Assembly: GCA_049647585.1 (NCBI GenBank)
Contig: JBARXY010000030.1
Span: forward strand, 1-51,153
Reading direction: 5' to 3'
Length of the DNA: 51,153 nt
Origin: JAGQSZ01 sp049647585
GTDB lineage: Bacteria; Actinomycetota; Acidimicrobiia; Acidimicrobiales; Microtrichaceae
Shown: piece by piece, positions 43,924 through 51,153 of the stretch
Numbering within the stretch: the stretch's first letter is position 1
How the letters are laid out: every line of letters begins with the position of its first letter
Notes under the pieces: generated by a model
What the model was told of the DNA's origin: nothing
Database searches by the model: none
What the model saw: the letters and a program-made list of their open reading frames with translations, nothing else
Position numbers and translations under genes: made by a program

Positions 43924-44327
43924 CACACCTCGACGCCGGGGTTGTCATCGGATTTCTCGATGCGTCGGACGCCCACCACGTCAAAGCTAAGGCGTCGTTG
44001 ACCCAAGCAATTGCGAATGGTGACCAACTAGCGATGGCAGCGTCAGCCTTTGCTGAGTGTCTCGTCGGCCCGGCCCGGCGAAGTGATGAAGCAATCCAAG
44101 TAGTTAGACGAGCGTTTGACCGCCTTCCGATCCAGATCGTCGACCTCAACCCGCTGATTGCGGTTGAAGCGGCACGACTCCGCTCGCAACATCGATCCCT
44201 ACGACTTCCGGATGCGCTTGTCATCGCCACGTCCGTCGTCGCGTCTGCGGATCGACTAGTGACGGCCGATGGTCGCTGGCCAACTCGGAAAGAGCTTCTG
44301 ATCGAATTCGAGATCGTCCAGATCTGA
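43914..44327 (+). CDS. vapC: PIN-domain toxin, module 2
   Basis: A 137-residue PIN ribonuclease with Asp7 (THLDAGV), Glu48 (AFAECL), Asp100 (RLPDALV) and Asp119 (TADGRW) all in place. It is unlike the PIN toxin of module 1 outside the active site, so the two modules were not produced by recent duplication. ATG 43914 overlaps the antitoxin by 10 nt. Confidence 0.9.
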   Translation: MGLTHLDAGVVIGFLDASDAHHVKAKASLTQAIANGDQLAMAASAFAECLVGPARRSDEAIQVVRRAFDRLPIQIVDLNPLIAVEAARLRSQHRSLRLPDALVIATSVVASADRLVTADGRWPTRKELLIEFEIVQI

Positions 44328-44347
44328 CACGCAGTGCCGATCCAGAC

Positions 44348-44689
44348 CTACTTGGTGTCGGCGTAGCGGTTGAGTTCGGTGCGGGCGACCTGGCGACGGT
44401 GGACCTCGTCGGGGCCGTCCGCGAAACGGAGGGTGCGTAGCCCGGCGTACATGCGGGCCAGTGGGAAGTCGTCCGAGACACCGCCGCCGCCGTGAGCCTG
44501 GATGGCCCGGTCGACGACCCGCAGCGCGGTGTTGGGCGCCACGATCTTGATGGCCGAGATTTCAACGGCCGCGCCCTTGGACCCGACGGTGTCCATCAGC
44601 CACGCGGCCTTGAGCGTCAGGAGTCGAGCCTGTTCGATCTCGATGCGGGAGTCAGCGATCCACTCGCGGATGACTCCTTGATTGGACAA
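44348..44689 (-). pseudogene. Truncated acyl-CoA dehydrogenase (C-terminal third only)
   Basis: 113 residues match the C-terminal helical domain of an acyl-CoA dehydrogenase: SNQGVIREWIADSRIEIEQA, AIQAHGGGGVSDDFPLARM and TLRFADGPDEVHRRQVARTE. Intact enzymes are about 380-410 residues and need the N-terminal and middle domains for FAD and substrate, which are absent. The homology ends abruptly at about 44690, 30 nt before the RHS gene. There is no ribosome site. It is a 5'-truncated relic at a recombination junction. Confidence 0.85.
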
Positions 44690-44700
44690 CGGTCAACTAG

Positions 44701-44726
44701 AACAAGTCGAGGAAGGAATACTTGTT
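44701..44726 (+). promoter_or_regulatory. Hairpin enclosing the ribosome site of the RHS leader ORF
   Basis: AACAAGT (44701-44707) and ACTTGTT (44720-44726) are 7-bp perfect arms around a 12-nt loop that carries GGAAGGA; the TTG start codon at 44722 is inside the right arm. If transcribed it could mask translation. Confidence 0.45.
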
Positions 44727-45057
44727 ATGTGAAGGATATTTGGCTGCGCTGTTGGCTCGGTTTGCTATGGTCATTTCGTTGTCGATTTTCGGGGGTGGAG
44801 TTTTGTCGGGTGGGCGGCGTCGCGGGTGGTCGGTCGGTTTCTTGTTGTTCGGCGCAGCGGCGTTTGTTGCTGGCCCGTTTTCTGATGTTGCTTCGGGTGC
44901 GGTCGAGGCGCTTGGCGAGGTTTCGGTTGATCGGGAGCCGGCTTTCGCGTCTGCTGGTGATGTTCCGGGGTTGAAGTCTGAGCCTTTTGGGGAGCCCTGG
45001 TGGCGCCGAGCAGATCTTCGCTTGAGGCGACTGGTGAGTCGGCAGAGGTCGGGGTGA
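44722..45057 (+). CDS. Signal-peptide-bearing N-terminal segment of the RHS protein (separate frame)
   Basis: This 111-residue ORF starts at TTG 44722 after GGAAGGA; ATG 44767 (MVISLS) is an alternative. It contains a hydrophobic segment and a second signal-like stretch RRRGWSVGFLLFGAAAFVAG with a possible cleavage near ASGA, then Glu/Ser/Pro-rich sequence to EPFGEP. That is what the start of a secreted RHS protein should look like, but the RHS body is in the -1 frame. Beyond about 44990 this frame becomes Arg-rich and non-protein-like. A one-base deletion, programmed -1 shift or sequencing error would join them. Confidence 0.6.
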   Translation: MLCEGYLAALLARFAMVISLSIFGGGVLSGGRRRGWSVGFLLFGAAAFVAGPFSDVASGAVEALGEVSVDREPAFASAGDVPGLKSEPFGEPWWRRADLRLRRLVSRQRSG

Positions 45058-48000
45058 CACCTCGCTTTGATCCGGATGCGAAGGTTGGGGCTGAGGTTGT
45101 TGGGGAGCGGACAGCGTTTTCTCGGTCGTTTCGGCGTTCGGATGGTTTGTTGGATGTTCGTGTGTCGCCTGAGCCGGTGGCGTTTGATTCGGGCGGCGGC
45201 GATTTCGAGCTGATTGACACGGAAGTCGTTCAGACTCGTAGCGGTTTTGAGGCTGTTAAGAACAGTTTCGGAGTGTCGTTTGCGGGTTCTGATATTGGCG
45301 TGTCGGTGGTGTTGGCGTCGGGTGAGCGGGTGGTGTCTCGTCCTGCGTTTCTGGATGGAGTGGTGCCGGCGAAGGTTGTGGAGCCGGTTGTTGATGGGTC
45401 GGATGGGTCGGTGGTCTGGTATCGGCAGGTTTGGCCTGGGGTGGATATTCGTTACACGGTTCGTGTCACCGGTTTGTCCGAGGATGTGGTGTATACCGCG
45501 GCGCCTGTCGGTGGGGGTGCTGTGACTTTCGCGGTGTCTGGCGCGGAGGTGGACGCGGCGTGGTCTTTGCCGTTGCAGACCGAGGTGGTTGGTGAGAGGC
45601 CGGTGTTGCCTGAGCGTGAGGTTCTGCGTTCGTCTGGGTTGTCGGAGGTTGCTTCGGTTGGTGAGAAGAGCACGGATTCAGTCGCTGAGTTGTCGGCTGC
45701 TCGTTTGATTGGGGATCGGGAACGGCCGGCGGTTGAGGCAGTGTCGTCGCTGTTGGCGCGTGGGCCGGTTGGTGAGGGTCTGAGGTTCGGGCCGTTGGTT
45801 GTCTCTACGGCTGATAGTGAAGCTTTCGTGGCGGACGGTTTGGCTAGGCCTTTGGCCCGGTCGAGGGTTGTGTCGCCGGGGGAGTCGCTGGTGGAGGTGT
45901 CTGTTGATCCGGGGTGGATCGGCAAGCTTGGTCCGGAAGCGTTTCCGGTTGTGTTGGATCCAGAGTTCATGTTGGGTCCTGGCGGACATATCTCGTATTT
46001 GGGTGGCACGACGACTGCTTGTGGGTCGGTTGCCCCTACGTGTGGCCATCGTGCCGGTCATCCGATGATCCCGGGTTTGGGGTTCTCCATTTGGCGGTCG
46101 ATGAATCTGTATGATTTGTCGTCGACTGCGTCGACGTATGGGCTTCTTGGATCGGGGAACGTGAAGCTTGTTAAGGCCGGGGTCGTGTTGAGCCGCGGTG
46201 ACGGTTATACGGGGTCTTCGACGGTCCGCTTGCATAAGGCGAATGCTTATAGTTGGGCGGGGGTGACTGGTGGGGGCCAGCTGGGTTCTGTTACTTCGAC
46301 ATCAACTTACGCTTTTGATGTTTCCAATCATGTTCGAACAGCCTTCGCTGCTTCAGCTACGGGTTTCAGTTTTGGCGTCGAGTCTGATGCTTCGTTCTAC
46401 AACTATAAGGAGTTCGGTTTCGGGTTGGTTTTGACGATCAATGATGCGCCGCCGATGCCGCAGCATGAGGCGCCTGCGGATGGTAAGGCGTGGTTTGCGA
46501 AGACTGTGTCTGCTGCACCGAAGTTGTCGGTCAAGACGGTTGTTGATTCGACGCTCCTGCCGGGTCAGAGCGCGGTGCAGTATCAGTTTGCTGTGTCGAC
46601 TACACCGCCGTCGCCGACGGGGTTCAGTGGCGATGTTGCTACTCGGGGGTTGTCGGCGGACCGTACTTTTCAGTTGTCGCCAACGAGTTTGAAGGACGGG
46701 TACACCTATTATTGGCGGGCTTGGGCTTTCGATGGGATAGCAAAGACCGCTTCGTCGGTGTTTTCGTTCAGGTTTGATCGCCGGTTGGGGACTTCTGGCC
46801 CTTCGCCGTATACCGATGTGGGTCCCATCAAGGTGAACGCGGCTACCGGCAACGCGATGTTCACGTGGTCTCAACGGCCGGTAGCGACTCTTGGTGGCGC
46901 TGCCGCGGTGTCGATGACGTACAACTCGTTGTTGTCTGCTGGGACATCGGTTGTTGAGGCTACGCCCGGGTTGCCTCCGGGTTGGATGGCGTCGTGGGGG
47001 AATCTTCCCGTCACCAGGTTGGAACTGATCCCGGGTGGGTCAGCGGTTGTGCGGCTCGCTGATGGCGGCAAGGAAGCCTTCAAGTGGAATGTGAACAGGT
47101 GGGAGACCGTTGAGACGTATCAGCAGTCGTTGTTGCGAACCATTCCTGGCTCACCGGTCTCCTATCAGTGGGAATCGCCTTCTGGGTGGCTCATCAACTT
47201 TGGTGACAAGGGCCAGATTTTGGATGCGTTGAATCAGGGGGACGATGTTTCGCCGACGTCGCTGGGGTTCGAGTGGGGCACGACCACAAACGAAGATGAT
47301 GAGGACATCGCGGTGTTGCGTGAGGTGATCGACCCGGTCATCGCTGCGAAGGGCCGCACGATGACGTTGTCTTACGGTGGTGACAGCGCATGTCCTGTAG
47401 CGGATATACCGGCCGGGGTGGTCACAGCGCCTGCGGGGTTGTTGTGCAAGATCTCCCATATGGACGGCTCGGAGACTGTGTTCTGGTATGTGACTTCTGG
47501 GGGTAGTAGCCAGGTCGCGAAGATTGTCGATGACGGCAACGGCAACCTGGGTACCGGCGTGGATGATCAGGCTGCGTGGGATCTCGGCTGGGATTCGAAT
47601 TTCCGGATCGTGTCACTGCGTGACCCGCAAACGAACAGGTTGACAGCGGCTGGGGAGTGGCCTGTCGATGGTTCCGGAAACTTGTTGTCACCTGAGGATC
47701 ACTCGACTCTGCTCGGCTATGACTCGGCGGGGCGTGTCGCTTCGATCACCGGCGGGGAACCGGATGCGACCCATGTCCGTCCGGGAGTCGCGTTCGGGTA
47801 TCCGTCGGACACGGTGACAACCGCGACCGATGTCAACAGGGTGGAACCGAACGGCTATACGACCAGGTGGACCACCGACGCTCGGGGCCGTCAGGTCAAG
47901 GTTGAGGACCGGATGGGTAGGGCCGGGTTCACCCGTTGGGTTGACGCGGACACCGACCGGGTTTCGTGGACTGATACGGAGTCGCTCAACGCCGCGGGCG

Positions 48001-51000
48001 CGCAGGTGTTTATGCGTACTGGTTCTGTCTATGACGACCGGGGACGTGTGATTGAGTCGTGGGGACCGACTGACCGCACCGAGTTCGGAGCGTCGAGTGA
48101 ATCGACTGGCACAGCGACCGGTGGCACCAACACGCCGAAGACGGCCGTTGTTTACGATGGCGGATTGTCAGGTCTGGCCTCGACGTTCTGGGCGAACGCT
48201 CACCAGGAGGGACGTTCGAAAGCTCATGGTTTCATGTCGAGTTCGTCGCTGGTCACCACCGGAGAACCCCATGACCTGCTCTCCAGCACAGATGACTGGT
48301 CGATACGGTTGACCGGTTCGATCAAGTTCCCGGCAGCCGGTACTTACACGGTGAAAGCTGTCGGTTACGGGCCGACACGGTTCGCTTTGTGGGACTCGTG
48401 GGCCGATCTGTGGACAAGCACCGACCCGGGCGGCACAGGCACGATCTCTCCTGCGATCACGGTCGCGGTATCTGCGGGTGATGTCGGCAAATGGAAATCT
48501 GTTGTCATTGACAACGCGGATTCCAGCGGCACGGGTGGGGTAGATCTTCAGTGGATACCCCCGGGTGGCACCCAGGTTCAGGTGCCGGTAGCGAATCTTC
48601 GACCCGAGTTTGGTTTGGCGACCGAATCGACGGTCCGTGTCGACACGACCAACACTGTTGTGTCAACAACCTCTTATGACGATCCTGTGACGACAGGGGT
48701 GAACGAGTCGTATCTCGGTATCCCACGGGTTGTGACGAGCGATCCCGGTGGCCTGGCGCTACAGACCGTCGAAACGTTCGAGGAGTCCTCCTCGACTTCA
48801 ACTGGTTTCCTTCGGAGATTGTCACGACAGTTGCCGTCCGGTGGAGGATCCAAAGTCACCTACGAGTATTACGACTCGGATAGTGACCCGATCTCGTCGG
48901 GTGCTACGGCGTGTGGCGTTGGTTCGTTGACCGATCAGTTGGGGATGTTGGAACGCACTATCCAGGCCGATCCCGACGGCGGCGGTCCCGAAAGTTCGCT
49001 TGTCCGTGAGTATGTGTATGACTCGGCTGGCCGTCAGGCGGGCTACCGGGCGTCAACCGAGGTCGAGAACGAGCCGTGGACTTGTACGACCTTTGATGAC
49101 GCGGGTCGGGTCGCTACGGTCGAGTTCCCGGCGTGGGATATCGAACCGGCTCGAACTGTTGTCTATGACTACATGGTTGGCGGTGACCCGAAGGTGATGT
49201 CAGTGTCTGATTCGGTGGGGACAGTGACCACTACTACGGATTGGGCTGGCCGGACTGTCGCCTATACCGATGTGTGGGGTCTTGTGACCTCGACTTCCTA
49301 TGACGATCTTGGTCGGGTGGCGACGTCATCGAACTCGGGTGGAACCGTCGCTTACGCGTACGGGGGCGACGATCAGGTGACCGAAACGAAGTTCAATGGT
49401 GATGTGGTCGCGAACCCGACCTACGACTCGTTGTCGCGGATGACTGGTGTCTCTTACCCGGCGGGGGTAGGCAAGGCCGGCAACGGCACTTCTGGTTCAT
49501 TCGGTTTTGATGACAAGGGTCGGGCGGCGTCTATGGCGTGGTCTGACCCGGCGAGCGGTTTGATCACTTCCGACGCGGTCACTTCTCGTGATTTGGTGAA
49601 CCGGGTGTTGAATCAGTCGGTCGATGGTTTCGACCCGAACGGGTCTACCCCGAATTACGGCTACGACAAGGCGGGGCGACTGGTTTCGGCGGTCGGGTTC
49701 GCGGAGGCTCCGGCTGTTGGGGCTGCGACACGCACTACGGCATACGATTTCACGAGTTCGTCTTGTGGGTTGGCGTCCAATGCTGGGCGTAACGGCAACC
49801 GGGTATCGAAGACCGTCAACTCGACCTCAGTCACTTACTGCTATGACCACGCGGATCGGTTGACAGCGACCAGTGACCTCGCTGCGGCTGCGGTCAACAC
49901 CGGTGACGGCACGTTGTCGTATGACTCCCATGGGAACACGAGCGTGTTGGCTACTGAGCAGCATGTTTATGACATTGCTGACCGTCATGTTGCGACTGTG
50001 CCGACTACCCCAGGACCGGTGCAGGGAACAGACGCCCTGTTGATGGTCGCGAACCCTGGCGGGTTGACAGCCATGGACCTGTGGGTGAAAACCAGGTTGG
50101 AGGCCACAGGTTGGACCGTCACCCTGGCTGATGACAACACGATCACCCTCGCGCAGGCTGACGCTGCGGATCTGGTGGTGATTTCTGCTTCGATATCGTC
50201 ATCGAAGTCTGCTGTAGTCACAGCTACTACGACTGGGGTTGTGTCGGCATCTGTTGGTGGTTGGGATGAACTCAAAATGGTGAACGGCCAGAACCTTGTG
50301 ACCGGTTCCACATCTGTTGATGTGGTCGACGGGGCCCACCCCGCTGCCGTCGGGGTCACCGAGGGCAACGTTGTCACCTCGACATCGGGTGCGTCGCACA
50401 GCTGGGGGCTTGTCGCTCCTGACGCCCAGATTGTTGCGACGATCGCCGGCGATTTCTTGAAACCCGCGGTGTTCGCCTACGGCCTTGGTGACCGGCTCGT
50501 TGATGACTCCAAAGCCCCGGGGCGGCGGATCACGTGGACACAATTCTCGGCCACCACGACAGATCTCAACGCGAACAGCGACGCGTTCTTCGACGGGGTT
50601 GTCGCTTGGGCGGCACAACCCGTCACCGCTGCCGCATCGTTGGGTAAGGACGTGTTGTTGATGGTCGGCGACTCGACCGCACCCAGTCTGAATGACGATT
50701 GGATGTACAACAGGTTGGAAAACGCGGGATGGACCGTCACTGTCGTGGACGAGGATGTGATCACCGTCGCCCAGGCTGACGCAGCGGATCTGGTAGTCGT
50801 GTCCGCTTCTACTCTGACGGCTTCGTCTTCGAAAGTGAAAGCGACCACGACTCCGGTGTTGTCGAATGAGTCGTGGGGATGGCCACTGTTGGGTATGGCC
50901 ACCACAGGTGGCGCAGAAGCAGGCCAGAAGACTGTGACGATCACCGATACCACCAACCCGCTGTCGGCCGGATTGGCGAACGGGGCTCATACGACGTCGG

Positions 51001-51153
51001 TGGACGGTCATTCCCACGCGTGGGGAACAGTCGCCAGTACAGCTGACGTGGCGGCCACCCTGGCGGGCGACGCGTCGAAAGCCACCATATTCTCTTACGA
51101 CACGGGAGAGGTTCTTACTGACTCGACAACAGCGGCTGGGCCGCGGGTCGGCT
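45000..51153 (+). CDS. Giant secreted RHS/YD-repeat protein, 3' end beyond window
   Basis: An uninterrupted frame runs from an upstream stop at 44979 to the window edge: at least 2,051 residues from GTG 45000, which has GGGGAG 5 nt upstream. Order: N-terminal secreted-RHS region (1-320), a DNRLRE-like beta domain (about 321-480), a fibronectin-like stretch (about 490-600), the RHS shell and YD repeats (YDSAGR, YDDLGR, YDSLSRM, YDKAGR, YDHADRL; about 900-1660) interrupted by a PA14-like domain (about 1056-1214, ending VPVANLRPEFGL), then two related alpha/beta domains (from about 1677 and 1881). Such proteins encapsulate or deliver a variable C-terminal toxin; that end is not visible. Early codons end in G or T far more often than in neighbouring genes. 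Confidence 0.88.
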   Translation, partial: MAPSRSSLEATGESAEVGVTPRFDPDAKVGAEVVGERTAFSRSFRRSDGLLDVRVSPEPVAFDSGGGDFELIDTEVVQTRSGFEAVKNSFGVSFAGSDIGVSVVLASGERVVSRPAFLDGVVPAKVVEPVVDGSDGSVVWYRQVWPGVDIRYTVRVTGLSEDVVYTAAPVGGGAVTFAVSGAEVDAAWSLPLQTEVVGERPVLPEREVLRSSGLSEVASVGEKSTDSVAELSAARLIGDRERPAVEAVSSLLARGPVGEGLRFGPLVVSTADSEAFVADGLARPLARSRVVSPGESLVEVSVDPGWIGKLGPEAFPVVLDPEFMLGPGGHISYLGGTTTACGSVAPTCGHRAGHPMIPGLGFSIWRSMNLYDLSSTASTYGLLGSGNVKLVKAGVVLSRGDGYTGSSTVRLHKANAYSWAGVTGGGQLGSVTSTSTYAFDVSNHVRTAFAASATGFSFGVESDASFYNYKEFGFGLVLTINDAPPMPQHEAPADGKAWFAKTVSAAPKLSVKTVVDSTLLPGQSAVQYQFAVSTTPPSPTGFSGDVATRGLSADRTFQLSPTSLKDGYTYYWRAWAFDGIAKTASSVFSFRFDRRLGTSGPSPYTDVGPIKVNAATGNAMFTWSQRPVATLGGAAAVSMTYNSLLSAGTSVVEATPGLPPGWMASWGNLPVTRLELIPGGSAVVRLADGGKEAFKWNVNRWETVETYQQSLLRTIPGSPVSYQWESPSGWLINFGDKGQILDALNQGDDVSPTSLGFEWGTTTNEDDEDIAVLREVIDPVIAAKGRTMTLSYGGDSACPVADIPAGVVTAPAGLLCKISHMDGSETVFWYVTSGGSSQVAKIVDDGNGNLGTGVDDQAAWDLGWDSNFRIVSLRDPQTNRLTAAGEWPVDGSGNLLSPEDHSTLLGYDSAGRVASITGGEPDATHVRPGVAFGYPSDTVTTATDVNRVEPNGYTTRWTTDARGRQVKVEDRMGRAGFTRWVDADTDRVSWTDTESLNAAGAQVFMRTGSVYDDRGRVIESWGPTDRTEFGASSESTGTATGGTNTPKTAVVYDGGLSGLASTFWANAHQEGRSKAHGFMSSSSLVTTGEPHDLLSSTDDWSIRLTGSIKFPAAGTYTVKAVGYGPTRFALWDSWADLWTSTDPGGTGTISPAITVAVSAGDVGKWKSVVIDNADSSGTGGVDLQWIPPGGTQVQVPVANLRPEFGLATESTVRVDTTNTVVSTTSYDDPVTTGVNESYLGIPRVVTSDPGGLALQTVETFEESSSTSTGFLRRLSRQLPSGGGSKVTYEYYDSDSDPISSGATACGVGSLTDQLGMLERTIQADPDGGGPESSLVREYVYDSAGRQAGYRASTEVENEPWTCTTFDDAGRVATVEFPAWDIEPARTVVYDYMVGGDPKVMSVSDSVGTVTTTTDWAGRTVAYTDVWGLVTSTSYDDLGRVATSSNSGGTVAYAYGGDDQVTETKFNGDVVANPTYDSLSRMTGVSYPAGVGKAGNGTSGSFGFDDKGRAASMAWSDPASGLITSDAVTSRDLVNRVLNQSVDGFDPNGSTPNYGYDKAGRLVSAVGFAEAPAVGAATRTTAYDFTSSSCGLASNAGRNGNRVSKTVNSTSVTYCYDHADRLTATSDLAAAAVNTGDGTLSYDSHGNTSVLATEQHVYDIADRHVATVPTTPGPVQGTDALLMVANPGGLTAMDLWVKTRLEATGWTVTLADDNTITLAQADAADLVVISASISSSKSAVVTATTTGVVSASVGGWDELKMVNGQNLVTGSTSVDVVDGAHPAAVGVTEGNVVTSTSGASHSWGLVAPDAQIVATIAGDFLKPAVFAYGLGDRLVDDSKAPGRRITWTQFSATTTDLNANSDAFFDGVVAWAAQPVTAAASLGKDVLLMVGDSTAPSLNDDWMYNRLENAGWTVTVVDEDVITVAQADAADLVVVSASTLTASSSKVKATTTPVLSNESWGWPLLGMATTGGAEAGQKTVTITDTTNPLSAGLANGAHTTSVDGHSHAWGTVASTADVAATLAGDASKATIFSYDTGEVLTDSTTAAGPRVG
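50028..51120 (+). repeat. Two in-frame copies of a ThuA/GATase1-like domain within the RHS protein
   Basis: DALLMVANPG... and DVLLMVGDST... begin domains with matching blocks (NRLE.(A)TGWTVT, AQADAADLVV.SAS, SHSWG/SHAWG, VATIAGD/AATLAGD). Matching DNA at 50094 and 50712 is offset by 618 nt (206 codons). The fold assignment is by pattern only. Confidence 0.7.

Noticed and set aside
44982..44995. Programmed -1 frameshift site
   Set aside because: CCT TTT GGG does not match X XXY YYZ, and no downstream pseudoknot is obvious; kept only as one explanation for the split frame.
45452..46235. Minus-strand frames of about 185 codons within the RHS gene
   Set aside because: They are antisense to the continuous RHS frame and have Arg/Thr/Pro-rich, non-protein-like composition.

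Overview
The window looks like chromosome from a high-GC actinobacterium. Orthologue types and gene order suggest an Acidimicrobiia-like lineage: a GlnR-type orphan regulator beside two glutamine synthetases, an Ddn/F420-type nitroreductase, a heterodimeric methylmalonyl-CoA mutase, and a tad locus in the mycobacterial ssd-tadABC-flp-tadE-helicase order. This placement is inference; no rRNA or other marker gene is present.

Layout. 1-6.1 kb: tRNA-Ser(GCU), cut by the window edge, a K+ channel with RCK domains, a 1-Cys peroxiredoxin, nitronate monooxygenase, Ddn-family protein, a tiny membrane protein, a lipoprotein with an EF-hand-like loop, and tRNA-Ser(UGA). 6.2-14.9 kb: prephenate dehydratase, a FetAB-type ABC exporter, a fatty acid desaturase divergent from a PaaX-like regulator, an MBL-fold hydrolase, an AI-2E transporter, a GAF protein, a PIG-L deacetylase and DoxX. 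15.1-22.3 kb: a propionate module (mutA-mutB, two coupled TetR paralogues, meaB). 22.3-27.7 kb: iron-sulfur genes (mrp divergent from a SufR-like regulator, an IscA-type carrier) around a decayed AbiE-like toxin-antitoxin locus, then a Tat lipoprotein with a thioredoxin fold. 27.8-33 kb: nitrogen module (glnR-like, GSI, divergent GSII, glutamine-dependent NAD synthetase). 33-41.8 kb: MarR, an unknown gene, a sigma-70 factor, the tad pilus locus and a DUF1998-type helicase. 41.9 kb to the end: an accessory region with a STAS gene, two VapBC modules, a PH-like membrane protein, a truncated acyl-CoA dehydrogenase, and a giant secreted RHS/YD-repeat protein that is still open at the right edge (over 2,000 codons).

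Three cross-cutting patterns stand out. (1) At least thirteen genes have a TANNNT box 6-8 nt upstream of the best start codon and usually no better Shine-Dalgarno, so leaderless transcripts look common and help to choose starts. (2) At four genes the 3' end, stop codon included, is tandemly duplicated (periods 14, 32, 17 and 23 nt). (3) A VapBC module is bracketed by 57-nt direct repeats of the neighbouring STAS gene's 3' end.
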